A stretch of 57,977 bases of DNA from Chryseolinea sp. (GCA_025923195.1 JAICGJ010000014.1:1-57977), one strand, 5' to 3'; shown: positions 1 to 9,088, counted from the stretch's first letter. Program-made: numbers and translations. The notes: a model not told the origin generated them from the letters alone.

Positions 1-65
1 AAGACGAAAAAAAATACAACGACATCCGTGAAAAATATTTTTCAGAACCGCGGGGTTTTGAATAA
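1..65 (+). CDS. C-terminal tail of a gene entering from the left edge
   Basis: The third forward frame is open from the first bases to a TAA at 63-65. It encodes a charged tail ending in EKYFSEPRGFE, which reads like protein rather than random sequence. The stop lies 10 bp from the stop of the converging gldH gene, a typical distance for two convergent genes. Only about 20 residues are visible, so no family can be named. Confidence 0.4.
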   Translation, partial: DEKKYNDIREKYFSEPRGFE

Positions 66-75
66 GTGCAGGCTG

Positions 76-552
76 TCATTCTGCTGAAGTATTTTCAACT
101 CTGACGCCTACGGCAAGAATTCCCTGCAATGTATCAACGCGCATAAGTTGCTCGAACTTGATCTTGTACTTTCCGCGATATTTAAATTGGTAATTCTTTA
201 GTAGTTCAAAGCTGTGATCGTAAATATCACCCAGGCCGCTGTTGCCAAAAGGCTTTCCTGTCTTCGCATCGAACAGATATTGTGTGACTAAATTTTTTTC
301 GATTTCCGCACCAGTGGAATCCTGTAAATAATAGTTGAAAAATATTCGCGCGTAGGGATAGGAGACCGAGTTTCGAATATTACCATACAAAGTATACCGA
401 TCGGCCGGCTGTTCTATAGTAAATTCAAATTCGGGCTTTTCACTAACCCGCCAGTAACGCTCAGTAAAGTCCGTGTTTTGTTCGTATACCCGGGATTGGT
501 CACATGCAGAAAGGACGGCCCATATCAAACATGATAAAACCAAAATCCTCAT
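76..552 (-). CDS. gldH: gliding motility lipoprotein GldH
   Basis: This 158-residue protein starts with a short lipoprotein signal whose lipobox LSAC places the lipidated cysteine at residue 17. The body matches GldH in length and character, including an early YEQNTDF stretch, the central YPYARIFFNYYL segment and a C-terminal region with VDTLQGILAVGVRVE. GldH is an envelope lipoprotein needed for Bacteroidota gliding, in the same genetic system as the type IX secretion machinery; its biochemical role is unknown. Its ATG overlaps the ricT stop by 4 bp (ATGA), so it is probably translationally coupled to ricT and is the last gene of a purD-ricT-gldH unit. Confidence 0.88.
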   Translation of the reverse strand: MRILVLSCLIWAVLSACDQSRVYEQNTDFTERYWRVSEKPEFEFTIEQPADRYTLYGNIRNSVSYPYARIFFNYYLQDSTGAEIEKNLVTQYLFDAKTGKPFGNSGLGDIYDHSFELLKNYQFKYRGKYKIKFEQLMRVDTLQGILAVGVRVENTSAE

Positions 553-1721
553 CGCTGGTTTCCCCCTTTGGGTTTACGGTTACCTCGGTTTTGGCGGGCA
601 GGGTCCCGTCCCTCGGTCCCAGTCTTTTTCTTTTTCCGTTTTTTTGATTTGCCTTTGAATTTCTGATCCATGCGGGCAAGGTCACTATTAAGCGTTTGTA
701 CAGGAATTTTTTCTGCTTCCACATCCACTTCCAGGCTGGCCGGCTTCTTGCCTTCGTTGTTCATCCGTAGAATTTGATTAACGCGTTGAATATTGAGTGG
801 ATACCAGGTATTTTCCTCGTTAAATCCAAACCACATGATCTTTCTGAAGATATCTGTCTTTTGGAGCGTAGCATCTCCCTTCTCAGTTAGCAGTGGGCCT
901 TCAATTTTAGGAATGTCTTCAAGAGCTTCCATGTACGTTTCCAATTCATAATTAAGGCAACATTTCAATCTGCCGCACTGACCGGAAAGCTTGCTGGGAT
1001 TGAGCGACAGGTTTTGGTAACGGGCCGCGCTGGTGGAAACATTCTTAAAATCGCTTAACCAGGTTGCGCAACAAAGTTCTCTTCCACATACTCCAATGCC
1101 GCCCAGTCGGCCTGCCTCCTGGCGAAGGCTGATCTGCCGCATCTCTACCCTGATCCTAAATTCGCTGGCCAACAATTTAATAAGTTCCCGAAAGTCAACC
1201 CGGTCATCGGCTGAGTAAAAAAAAGTGGCTTTCATATTGTCAGCCTGATATTCCACATCAGAGAGCTTCATCTCCAGTTTGAGATCCCTGATGATCTCGC
1301 GCGTACGATAGAGCGTCGGCAATTCCCGCTTTTTCACATCTTCAAATTTTTCCAAATCTTTTTGATGCGCCAGGCGGTAGATCTTTTTTATTTCGTCGTC
1401 GTTGTTGACTTTTTTCTTTTGCATTTGAAGGCGTACGAGTTCGCCCTGCAACGAGATATAGCCAATATGGTGGCCGTTGGGTACTTCAACTACCACGGCA
1501 TCGCCAGTGGTGAAGTTATAGTTCTCGGAGTTTCTGAAAAATTCTTTCCGGCCGTTCTTGAATCTCACCTCGACGACTTTGAATTTGTCTTCAACAGGCA
1601 TATCCATGTTAGACAACCAGTCAAAAACATTCATTTTGTTACAACCGCCGGTATTACAGGCACCGTTATTATTGCATCCCGAGACGGCTCCGTTCTTTGT
1701 TGTTCCACACGAGCATCCCAT
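549..1721 (-). CDS. ricT: PSP1-domain protein RicT (YaaT family)
   Basis: The 390-residue protein has a Cys-rich N-terminus (Cys 3, 5, 16, 22 and 27). A PSP1 domain follows at roughly residues 45-290 with the family signatures GVCGRELCCATW and GQCGRLKCCLNYE. The C-terminus is a very basic low-complexity tail (KGKSKKRKKKKTG) that could bind RNA. RicT in Firmicutes is part of an Fe-S-containing complex affecting RNase Y-dependent RNA processing. Whether the same holds in Bacteroidota is not established, although the family is conserved there. The gene begins 4 bp after the purD stop and overlaps gldH by 4 bp, so one transcript is likely. Confidence 0.85.
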   Translation of the reverse strand: MGCSCGTTKNGAVSGCNNNGACNTGGCNKMNVFDWLSNMDMPVEDKFKVVEVRFKNGRKEFFRNSENYNFTTGDAVVVEVPNGHHIGYISLQGELVRLQMQKKKVNNDDEIKKIYRLAHQKDLEKFEDVKKRELPTLYRTREIIRDLKLEMKLSDVEYQADNMKATFFYSADDRVDFRELIKLLASEFRIRVEMRQISLRQEAGRLGGIGVCGRELCCATWLSDFKNVSTSAARYQNLSLNPSKLSGQCGRLKCCLNYELETYMEALEDIPKIEGPLLTEKGDATLQKTDIFRKIMWFGFNEENTWYPLNIQRVNQILRMNNEGKKPASLEVDVEAEKIPVQTLNSDLARMDQKFKGKSKKRKKKKTGTEGRDPARQNRGNRKPKGGNQR

Positions 1722-1725
1722 CCTG

Positions 1726-3012
1726 CTAGCCTTTATAATTCATTAAATCCTGTCCGATGTCCTTTCTATAATAAAGACCCTCCCAATACACCTGGGAAGC
1801 CGTTTGGTAGACCTGGTTGCGGGCCTCTTCCAAAGAATTTCCCTTTCCAGTTATAGCCAACACCCTGCCGCCATCTGTTAATACATTGTTATTCTGTTTT
1901 TTAGTTCCCCCGTGGAAAATGAGAGCATCGACTTCATGTTCCAACCCTCTGATTGATTTGCCAGTCTTATATTCCCCGGGGTATCCACCGGATACAAGTG
2001 CGACCGTAACGGCATGATGTTCATCGATTTCCACTTTCTTGTTCTTCAGGTCACCGTTTGCGGCGCTTACCATCAATTCAACAAAATCGCTTTTTATGCG
2101 AGGCATTACTGCCTGCGTCTCGGGATCTCCCATGCGGGCGTTGTATTCAATTACATAGGGTTCGCCCCCAACATTCATGATTCCTACGAAGATGAAACCC
2201 TTGTATTCGATTCCCTCCTGAATCAATCCATAGATGGTTGGCTTAATTATCGTCTCCTCAATCTTACTCATGAAGGCAGCAGTAGCAAACGACACTGGTG
2301 AAACGGCCCCCATACCCCCCGTATTAAGCCCGAGATCTCCTTCGCCAATTCGTTTATAATCTTTGGCTTCGGGCAGTAGAACGTAATCCCGTCCATCGGT
2401 CAAAACAAAAACCGAAAGCTCGATACCGTTCAGAAATTCCTCGATCAGCACTTTTGCGCTTGCCTCGCCAAACTTCTTGTTTACTAACATTTCTTTGATT
2501 ACAGCCTTTGCTTCTCCCTGGCTCAAACTTATAATCACACCCTTCCCTCCGGCCAGTCCATCGGCTTTCAGCACGATAGGTGGTTTGCATGTGGATATAT
2601 AGTCAATCGCGTGCGTCAGATCAGATGCCTCGAAAGTTCTTGCTTTAGCAGTTGGTATATGGTGCCTGAGCATAAACTGCTTCGAAAAATCCTTACTTCC
2701 CTCAAGCTGCGCTCCAGCTTTTCCAGGCCCTATTAAGAGAATGTCTTTTAATTCCGGCTCCTGCTCAAAAAAATCACGAATGCCGTTCACGAGCGGTCCT
2801 TCAGGCCCGACTACTACTAGTTTAACTCCTTTCGAAAGGCAGAATTTCCCCAGCGCTGCAAAATCGTTTATCCCAATCGGAACATTCTCAGCGATCAGCG
2901 AGGTACCAGCGTTTCCGGGAGCTGCGTAGATCTGCTCACAAATCGGGCTTTGCCTGATTTTCCAACACAGCGCGTGTTCCCTGCCGCCATTGCCGATAAC
3001 TAGAATGTTCAT
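1726..3012 (-). CDS. purD: phosphoribosylamine-glycine ligase
   Basis: GARS, the second step of de novo purine synthesis, joins glycine to 5-phosphoribosylamine using ATP. The protein starts MNILVIGNGGREHAL, the usual N-domain opening. It carries the ATP-grasp segment KADGLAGGKGV and the metal and substrate region YNARMGDPETQ. Length is 428 residues, normal for the family. I chose the ATG at 3012 rather than one eight codons upstream. The family starts here, and a TATCTTTG box at 3034-3041 would put the transcript start downstream of the longer start. It is the first gene of the unit with ricT and gldH. Confidence 0.95.
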   Translation of the reverse strand: MNILVIGNGGREHALCWKIRQSPICEQIYAAPGNAGTSLIAENVPIGINDFAALGKFCLSKGVKLVVVGPEGPLVNGIRDFFEQEPELKDILLIGPGKAGAQLEGSKDFSKQFMLRHHIPTAKARTFEASDLTHAIDYISTCKPPIVLKADGLAGGKGVIISLSQGEAKAVIKEMLVNKKFGEASAKVLIEEFLNGIELSVFVLTDGRDYVLLPEAKDYKRIGEGDLGLNTGGMGAVSPVSFATAAFMSKIEETIIKPTIYGLIQEGIEYKGFIFVGIMNVGGEPYVIEYNARMGDPETQAVMPRIKSDFVELMVSAANGDLKNKKVEIDEHHAVTVALVSGGYPGEYKTGKSIRGLEHEVDALIFHGGTKKQNNNVLTDGGRVLAITGKGNSLEEARNQVYQTASQVYWEGLYYRKDIGQDLMNYKG

Positions 3013-3033
3013 GGATTCTATTGAGTTGAATCC

Positions 3034-3041
3034 CAAAGATA
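3034..3041 (-). promoter_or_regulatory. Bacteroidota -7 box upstream of purD
   Basis: Read on the minus strand this is TATCTTTG, an exact match to TAnnTTTG. It lies about 22 bp upstream of the purD ATG at 3012. I see no good TTTG at the expected upstream distance, so only the -7 half is supported. It would drive purD, ricT and gldH. Confidence 0.5.
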
Positions 3042-3159
3042 ACCGCGAAATCGAGGAAATAAAATATCAATATCCGTTAATCGATAGCCGCGAAAGGCGT
3101 CAACGGTTGACGCAATAGCAATATGAAGGTCATCAATGGTTCAGTTGAAAATGAGCATT

Positions 3160-3186
3160 AAAAAAGTGAACGGGGCGAACCCCGTT
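3160..3186 (-). terminator. rho-independent terminator of recQ
   Basis: On the minus strand AACGGGG and CCCCGTT form a perfect 7-bp GC-rich stem around a TTCG tetraloop. After CAC there is a run of six T (3160-3165). It lies about 32 bp past the recQ stop on the recQ strand and separates recQ from purD. Confidence 0.85.
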
Positions 3187-3217
3187 AATATTAACTGATA
3201 AACGACTATCATCGATC

Positions 3218-5416
3218 CTAATTAGCGTATTCAGACATGAACTTAATACGCATCATTCTCACTTCTTCCTCAGAATACTCCGCCATCGATCCGTCCTCGA
3301 GTGCTTTATCAAGGCTATCGGTTTCGGCATTCATAAAATAATCATGAATGTCATCCTGTTTGTGAGGATCAATGACTTGATCAATATAATAGTTGAGATT
3401 AAGTTTCGTTCCCGAGTAGCAGATGTTTTCTATTTCTGTCAGCAACTCCTCGAATGATAAACGGGCTTTTTCCGCAATTTCTTCCAGATCAACCTTGCGG
3501 TCAATTTGCTGAATGATGAGAATTTTAGTTTTGGATTTATTAACGGAAGACTTTACTACAACTTCGTTGGCTGTTTCTATATCATTTTCGTCAACGTAAT
3601 TCTCAATTACTTCAAGGAACTTGGCGCCAAACTTGTTAACCTTCCCCATTCCAACACCATTGACCTGTGCCAGCTCCTCCTTTGTAGTAGGGTAAGTTGT
3701 GGCCATTTCTTCCAGCGATGGATCCTGGAAAATCACATAGGGTGGAAGATTCTTTTCTTTTGCAAGCTTCTTTCTTAATGTTTTAAGGATCTCGAAGAGT
3801 TTCACGTCGTAAGCTCTGGCATTGACCGGCCCCTTGTCAGTCGATTCTTCCTCTTCTTCTATTTCAGTCGTAAAATCATGATCGCGAGCCAGCACGATCT
3901 CATGCGGCTTCTTTAAAAATTCATGACCTCGTTCGCTTATTCTCAGGTTGCCGATATTTTCTATATCTTTCTCCAGGTACTGATATATTAGCGCCTGGCG
4001 AATGATAGACTTCCAATAATCTGCATCTTCGTTGCTGCCTTTCCCGTAGACATTGAGGTCGAAATGCCCATAGCTTTTTACATATTCATCTTCAACACCT
4101 CTGATAACATTAACAAGATGATTCAGTCCAAACCGTTCATTCGTTTGCTTAACAGTTTGTAAGACAAGTGTAACGGCATCGGTACCATCAAAACGTTCGC
4201 GCGGATGTACGCAGTTGTCGCACATGCCGCAGTTGTTTTGTTCAAATTCCTCCCCGAAATAGTGGAGCAATTGTCTACGGCGACATACAGGCGACTCTGC
4301 ATAGTACTCCATTTCCTGCAAAAGTGTGCGTGCATTTTCGCGTTCTTGTACCGGTTTATCCTTGTTGAATTTTTCCAGCTTATTCAGATCGTTATGGCTG
4401 TAAAACATCAGACAATGTCCTTCCAGTCCATCTCGGCCACCCCGACCCGTCTCCTGATAATATCCCTCTAACGACTTGGGTACGTCGTAATGAACGACGA
4501 ACCTCACGTCGGGTTTATCGATCCCCATTCCGAAAGCTATAGTTGCCACTATTATATCAGTCTCTTCATTCAGGAAGTCATCCTGATTCTTCATCCTGAC
4601 ATCCGGATCCAGACCGGCATGGTAAGGAGCCGCTTTGAAACCATTTACATTCAGCAGCTGCGCAATCTCCTCCACCTTTTTACGGCTCAGGCAGTATATG
4701 ACGCCCGACTTTCCCTTATTATCTTTTAAGAATTTGATAAGTTGTTTTTTCGTTTCCTTTTTAGGACGAACTTCATAATAGAGATTCTTACGATTAAAGG
4801 AGGAAATGAAAACATCAGCTTCCTCCATCTGCAGGTTCTTCTGGATGTCGAGCTGAACTTTGGGTGTAGCCGTAGCGGTAAGTGCAATAACAGGCATTTC
4901 GCCAAGGCTTTGAATCATCGTTTTGATTTTCCGATACTCAGGGCGAAAATCGTGTCCCCATTCTGAAATACAATGTGCCTCGTCGATGGCGACAAATGAA
5001 ACGTTTACCTTTTTCAGAAACTCTATCGTCTCTTCTTTATTGAGCGACTCCGGCGCAACATAAAGAAGTTTAACGTTTCCATTCATGCAATCTTTCTTCA
5101 GTCTGGTGATCTCACCCTTGCTTAAGGTAGAATTCAGGAAACGCGCATTGACTCCATAGGCGTTCATCTGATCAACCTGATTTTTCATTAAAGCAATGAG
5201 CGGTGAGATGACAATAGCTAGCCCGGGACGCACCATCGCAGGCAACTGGTAGCATAATGATTTACCGGCACCAGTTGGCATGATAACGAACGTGTTTTTG
5301 CCATCCAGCAGGTTCCGGATGATTGCTTCCTGATTACCCCTAAACTGGCTGTAACCAAAAATTTCTTTTAGTCTTTCTTTGAGTGTATCTTTCTCTTCGA
5401 CCAACATCATTTTCAT
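3218..5416 (-). CDS. recQ: ATP-dependent DNA helicase RecQ
   Basis: The 732-residue protein is a 3'-5' superfamily 2 helicase for recombination and repair. From the chosen start it shows Walker A (MPTGAGKSLCYQ, about residues 46-57), the DEAH box in AIDEAHCISEWGHDFRPEY, and helicase motif VI in YYQETGRGGRDG. The RecQ zinc site follows with CRRRQLL and CGMCDNC, then a winged helix and an HRDC domain with QVNGVGMGKVNKFG. About 125 residues follow HRDC and look like the helix-turn-helix extension common in Bacteroidota RecQ. The open frame extends 25 codons further upstream, but that part overlaps the divergent kdsD promoter. ATG codons at 5416, 5410 and 5407 are all possible. Confidence 0.94.
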   Translation of the reverse strand: MKMMLVEEKDTLKERLKEIFGYSQFRGNQEAIIRNLLDGKNTFVIMPTGAGKSLCYQLPAMVRPGLAIVISPLIALMKNQVDQMNAYGVNARFLNSTLSKGEITRLKKDCMNGNVKLLYVAPESLNKEETIEFLKKVNVSFVAIDEAHCISEWGHDFRPEYRKIKTMIQSLGEMPVIALTATATPKVQLDIQKNLQMEEADVFISSFNRKNLYYEVRPKKETKKQLIKFLKDNKGKSGVIYCLSRKKVEEIAQLLNVNGFKAAPYHAGLDPDVRMKNQDDFLNEETDIIVATIAFGMGIDKPDVRFVVHYDVPKSLEGYYQETGRGGRDGLEGHCLMFYSHNDLNKLEKFNKDKPVQERENARTLLQEMEYYAESPVCRRRQLLHYFGEEFEQNNCGMCDNCVHPRERFDGTDAVTLVLQTVKQTNERFGLNHLVNVIRGVEDEYVKSYGHFDLNVYGKGSNEDADYWKSIIRQALIYQYLEKDIENIGNLRISERGHEFLKKPHEIVLARDHDFTTEIEEEEESTDKGPVNARAYDVKLFEILKTLRKKLAKEKNLPPYVIFQDPSLEEMATTYPTTKEELAQVNGVGMGKVNKFGAKFLEVIENYVDENDIETANEVVVKSSVNKSKTKILIIQQIDRKVDLEEIAEKARLSFEELLTEIENICYSGTKLNLNYYIDQVIDPHKQDDIHDYFMNAETDSLDKALEDGSMAEYSEEEVRMMRIKFMSEYAN

Positions 5417-5417
5417 C

Positions 5418-5445
5418 TTGATAAAAAACCTAAATTGTATCTTTG
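5418..5445 (+). promoter_or_regulatory. promoter of kdsD
   Basis: TTG at 5418-5420 is followed after 17 bp by TATCTTTG at 5438-5445, a full match to the Bacteroidota pattern TTG-N17-23-TAnnTTTG. Transcription should begin near 5450. This lies in the recQ-kdsD divergent gap and shows that a TTG start at 5443 cannot be the kdsD start. Confidence 0.7.
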
Positions 5446-5478
5446 TGTCTCTCCCAACAAAGTAATTTTGAAAAGGAA

Positions 5479-6447
5479 TTGAATTTAGCAAAAAATATTA
5501 AACAAATCGCGCGTGACGTATTATTAAATGAATCGTCAGCAATTCATAATATCACCAATTTTATTGATGACAATTTCGAGGCCTGTGTCAGAGAAATTTA
5601 TTCTGCAAAAGGCCGCGTTGTCGTAACGGGCGTTGGCAAAAGCGCCATTATAGCCAATAAAATTGTCGCTACTCTCAACTCCACCGGGACTCCCTCCGTC
5701 TTCATGCATGCGGCGGATGCCATTCATGGCGACCTTGGCATGATTCAATCCGAAGACATAGTGATGTGTATTTCTAAAAGCGGAAATACTCCCGAAATTA
5801 AAGTATTAATTCCGTTACTCAAACGTAGAGGATCCAAGCTTGTTGCCTTAGTGAGCAACACAAATTCGTATCTTGCCACGCAGGCCGATTTTATACTAAA
5901 TGCAACGATTGCAGAAGAAGCATGTCCGCATAATCTGGCGCCGACTACCAGCACTACCGTTCATGCTGCCCTGGGAGACGCATTGGCTGTCTGTCTTTTA
6001 GAACTCCGAGGATTCACAAAAGACGATTTTGCGGCGTATCATCCGGGGGGAGCTTTGGGGAAACAATTGTATCTTCGGGTATCTGACATTTATACGCATA
6101 ATGAACTTCCCATTGTTAAACCCGACGCAATGCTTAAAGATGTCATTCTCGAAATATCTTCTAAACGTTTAGGCTGCACCGCTGTTGTTGATGACAAAAA
6201 CACCTTGCTAGGTATTATCACCGATGGAGATTTGCGCAGAATGTTACAAAAAGACACCGACCTCTCTCAAGTTACGGCCACTGATATCATGACACGCACT
6301 CCAAAAAAAATTGCCAAAGATGAATTCGCTGTGGTGGCGTTGCATACTATGCAGGAAAATAATATAACACAATTAGTAGTAATGAACGATTCTCAAATCG
6401 CGGGATTTATTCATTTGCACGATCTTTTGAAAGAGGGAATAGTTTGA
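5479..6447 (+). CDS. kdsD: D-arabinose-5-phosphate isomerase (KpsF/GutQ family)
   Basis: This enzyme converts D-ribulose 5-phosphate to D-arabinose 5-phosphate, the first step to the Kdo sugar of lipopolysaccharide. The SIS domain is visible with VVVTGVGKSAI, the GTPSVFMHAADAIHGDLGM segment, SKSGNTPEIK and AYHPGGALGK. Two CBS repeats form the C-terminal third, with LGIITDGDLRRML at the end of the first and FIHLHDLLKEGIV closing the protein. The frame has no ATG near its beginning. I place the start at TTG 5479, because the TTG at 5443 lies inside the promoter. That gives about 322 residues, close to the family norm. The downstream gene for GDP-mannose synthesis fits an envelope-sugar role. 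Confidence 0.9.
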   Translation: MNLAKNIKQIARDVLLNESSAIHNITNFIDDNFEACVREIYSAKGRVVVTGVGKSAIIANKIVATLNSTGTPSVFMHAADAIHGDLGMIQSEDIVMCISKSGNTPEIKVLIPLLKRRGSKLVALVSNTNSYLATQADFILNATIAEEACPHNLAPTTSTTVHAALGDALAVCLLELRGFTKDDFAAYHPGGALGKQLYLRVSDIYTHNELPIVKPDAMLKDVILEISSKRLGCTAVVDDKNTLLGIITDGDLRRMLQKDTDLSQVTATDIMTRTPKKIAKDEFAVVALHTMQENNITQLVVMNDSQIAGFIHLHDLLKEGIV

Positions 6448-6452
6448 TAGTC

Positions 6453-6476
6453 CTGAACATTTTTTAAAATGTTCAG
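6453..6476. repeat. perfect 24-bp palindrome between kdsD and manC
   Basis: CTGAACATTTT at 6453-6463 and AAAATGTTCAG at 6466-6476 are exact reverse complements separated by TT. No T-run follows on either strand, so it is not a classical terminator. It could be an operator or a processing hairpin between two envelope-sugar genes. Confidence 0.6.
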
Positions 6477-6507
6477 AGTTAGATACGGGAACTTTACAAC
6501 CAAATTA

Positions 6508-7584
6508 ATGAATAAGAATCTTTATGTAGTGCTTATGGCTGGAGGCGTCGGAGTACGCTTTTGGCCCTATAGTAGAAACTCTAAGCCCAAGCAATTTTTG
6601 GATGTTTTGGGTACCGGCAAAACTCTCCTTCAGTCCACATTCGATAGGTTTCTCCCCATTTGTCCATCAGAAAATATTTTTGTTGTAACACACGAAGAAC
6701 ATGCGCACCTTGTCCGTCAGCAATTGCCTGCAATAGGCGACGATCAAATTCTTGCTGAACCCATGCGTAAAAACACAGCCGCGTGCATTGCTTATGCCAG
6801 CTACAAGGTGGCTCAAAAAAATAAAGACGCCATTATCGTTGTGACGCCTTCTGATCACCTGATCATGAAAGAGGAGGCCTTTTTGGATGTTATAAAAAAA
6901 GCCGTTGATCAGGCCGCGACACAGGACAAACTTATTACACTCGGCATTGCACCAAGCAGGCCTGAAACCGGGTACGGATATATTCAGTATCACACTGAAA
7001 AAAGCTTCGCCAAACGGGTCAAAACTTTTACGGAAAAACCTGAATTGTCGCTTGCAAAAAAATTTCTGGAAAGCGGAGATTTCGTTTGGAACTCGGGTAT
7101 TTTTATTTGGGGTGTGGAAGCAATCACCAAAGCCTTTCATCAATATCTGCCTGAAATGTCTGAGGTCTTTGACGAAATAAAATCTAAACTCGGAACACCT
7201 GAGGAAAAGGAGGCTATCCGTATTGCTTACTCGCAGTGCAAAAATATATCTATCGACTACGGGATCATGGAGAAAGCAAAAAATGTATATGTCTGCCTGG
7301 GCAATTTCACTTGGTCAGATCTGGGATCATGGGCATCTATCCATGAGATCTCTCCCAAGGATGAAAATAACAACGTTATCAGAGCCAACGCTCAGTCTTA
7401 CGAAACCAGAAACTGTATCATTAAGGGCTCTGCAGATAAGCTTATCGTTGTGCAGGGACTTAATGGATATCTTGTAGGAGAATTTGGAAACGTTGTGATC
7501 GTATGTGAAAAGGATAAAGAAGACCAATTCCGTAGATTTGTCAGCGACTTAAAGGCCAGACCCAACGCAAACGAGTTTATTTAA
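6508..7584 (+). CDS. manC: mannose-1-phosphate guanylyltransferase
   Basis: The enzyme makes GDP-mannose from mannose 1-phosphate and GTP for surface polysaccharides. The nucleotidyltransferase signature LMAGGVGVRFWPYSR lies at the N-terminus, followed by PKQFLDVLG, VTPSDHLI, FTEKPELS, WNSGIFIW and, near the C-terminus, FTWSDLGSW. Length is 358 residues from the ATG at 6508, typical of the short form without an isomerase domain. An upstream ATG at 6469 lies inside the 24-bp palindrome and would add 13 unlikely residues. The gene follows kdsD at 60 bp on the same strand. Confidence 0.92.
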   Translation: MNKNLYVVLMAGGVGVRFWPYSRNSKPKQFLDVLGTGKTLLQSTFDRFLPICPSENIFVVTHEEHAHLVRQQLPAIGDDQILAEPMRKNTAACIAYASYKVAQKNKDAIIVVTPSDHLIMKEEAFLDVIKKAVDQAATQDKLITLGIAPSRPETGYGYIQYHTEKSFAKRVKTFTEKPELSLAKKFLESGDFVWNSGIFIWGVEAITKAFHQYLPEMSEVFDEIKSKLGTPEEKEAIRIAYSQCKNISIDYGIMEKAKNVYVCLGNFTWSDLGSWASIHEISPKDENNNVIRANAQSYETRNCIIKGSADKLIVVQGLNGYLVGEFGNVVIVCEKDKEDQFRRFVSDLKARPNANEFI

Positions 7585-7588
7585 ACCT

Positions 7589-9088
7589 TTATTGCTTATC
7601 ACTTACAATTCTTTCGTCCCTATTGGCGATTTCCCAAGCAGTGTAAAAAATACATTGTGTCCGCTTTGTCAGTAAATCGAAATCTATTTTTTCAATTTCA
7701 TCGCTTGGCTTGTGGTAATCCTCGTGAATTCCATCAAAATAAAAAATGATCGGAATGTTCTTCCTGGCGAAATTCCAATGGTCCGACCGATAATATAATC
7801 GTTCGGGATGGTTAACATCATTGTATGTATAGTCAAAGATCAGATTCGTGTACTTTTTATTGGCAGCTTCGCTGATCTCGTTCAATTCCGTTGAAAGTTT
7901 ATCGGCACCGATAATATATACATAAGGATCGCTGTTGCTGTGTTGTGGATCCCTTCTGCCGATCATGTCTATATTCAAATTGACAACTGTTTTGTCTAGA
8001 GGGAACACTGGATTTTGCGTATAATAATCCGAACCCAGCAAACCTTTTTCCTCCGCTGTTACCAGCATAAACAAAATGCTTCTTCGCGGTCCTTTACCGT
8101 CCTGCTTCGCTTGAGAAAAGACTTTGGCCAACTCCATAACGGCCACGGTACCTGAACCATCATCGTCGGCACCGTTATGAATCCGATCACCCTCGCCGTT
8201 AGGCTTTATACCCACGTGATCATAGTGCGCAGTAATGATCAGTAACTCATCCTTTTTGTCCGAGCCCTCCAGAAATCCAAGAACATTTTCTGACTTTATG
8301 GGCTTCACCCCAGAAGAGGTACGATACTTTATGTCAGCCTGTTTAATTTTTTTCAGCGCATTTTTTTTATAACCATCTGCTATGATTTTCGACAGTTGTT
8401 CCCTCGAGGCTCCAAAGAACTTCTCAGACATGAGTGGTGAGACAACAAAAACGCCAGGTAGTGTAGCGTTGTCAGCGGGTTTTCTTAAGGTCAGGTCTCT
8501 CGGTCCGTAGAAGGATTTAATCTGGTTTGATACTTTGTTGAAATCAGCCTTAGATTCAGTATGACTGATAAAAATCATTTTGGCACCTTTCTCGCGCAGC
8601 GATCGCAGGCTTTCATTTGTCGGAAAATTCATACCCGTGAGTAGGAAGATGGCTTTGTCTTTTATATCCACTTGACGCAATGCTTCTTCAGACCCATTTC
8701 CCGCGAAGATCAAAGGGAGCGAAATTTCACCTCCGCTGTCATTGTTGCCATAATAGGTTATGTCCGTGAAGTTGTTAAAACGTTGCTCCCCCACTTTCAC
8801 ATAACTCTCGCCGGGACGCGTCGTATACAAATCGAAGACTTGATAATAGTCACCATTTACCGGGCCTTTTAGTCCCAATTCCTCAAAATGAGCCTTGATA
8901 AAAGCTGCGGCCATTTTTTGTCCTCGTTTGCCAGTTTCTCTACCCTCCATAGCATCAGAAGCAAGAATCGCCAGATTCTCTTTCAGATCCGCAGCCGTTA
9001 TCCGGGTACCGTATTTTTGAATTTCGAAATTCTGGGCGTATCCGCTAACGTTTACGAAGAGATAAAACCAGACCAATATTTTTCTCAT
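7589..9088 (-). CDS. secreted M28-family metallopeptidase
   Basis: The protein has 499 residues and begins with a signal peptide (MRKILVWFYLFVNVSGYAQ). A PA-like insert lies around residues 100-230, and the M28 catalytic domain follows. Zinc and catalytic residues are visible in order: ITAHYDHVG, GADDDGSG, VTAEEKGLLGS (catalytic Glu and ligand), NIDMIGRRD and RSDHWNFA. M28 enzymes are di-zinc aminopeptidases; here the location would be periplasmic or extracellular. The exact substrate cannot be told. The longer frame starting at 9118 adds ten residues before the signal and was not used. It is convergent with manC, with 4 bp between the stops. Confidence 0.9.
   Translation of the reverse strand: MRKILVWFYLFVNVSGYAQNFEIQKYGTRITAADLKENLAILASDAMEGRETGKRGQKMAAAFIKAHFEELGLKGPVNGDYYQVFDLYTTRPGESYVKVGEQRFNNFTDITYYGNNDSGGEISLPLIFAGNGSEEALRQVDIKDKAIFLLTGMNFPTNESLRSLREKGAKMIFISHTESKADFNKVSNQIKSFYGPRDLTLRKPADNATLPGVFVVSPLMSEKFFGASREQLSKIIADGYKKNALKKIKQADIKYRTSSGVKPIKSENVLGFLEGSDKKDELLIITAHYDHVGIKPNGEGDRIHNGADDDGSGTVAVMELAKVFSQAKQDGKGPRRSILFMLVTAEEKGLLGSDYYTQNPVFPLDKTVVNLNIDMIGRRDPQHSNSDPYVYIIGADKLSTELNEISEAANKKYTNLIFDYTYNDVNHPERLYYRSDHWNFARKNIPIIFYFDGIHEDYHKPSDEIEKIDFDLLTKRTQCIFYTAWEIANRDERIVSDKQ

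Noticed and set aside
6667-7143. 158-codon open frame on the minus strand inside manC
   Set aside because: It lies wholly antisense to a clear family gene, has no recognisable motif, and its composition mirrors the manC codons.
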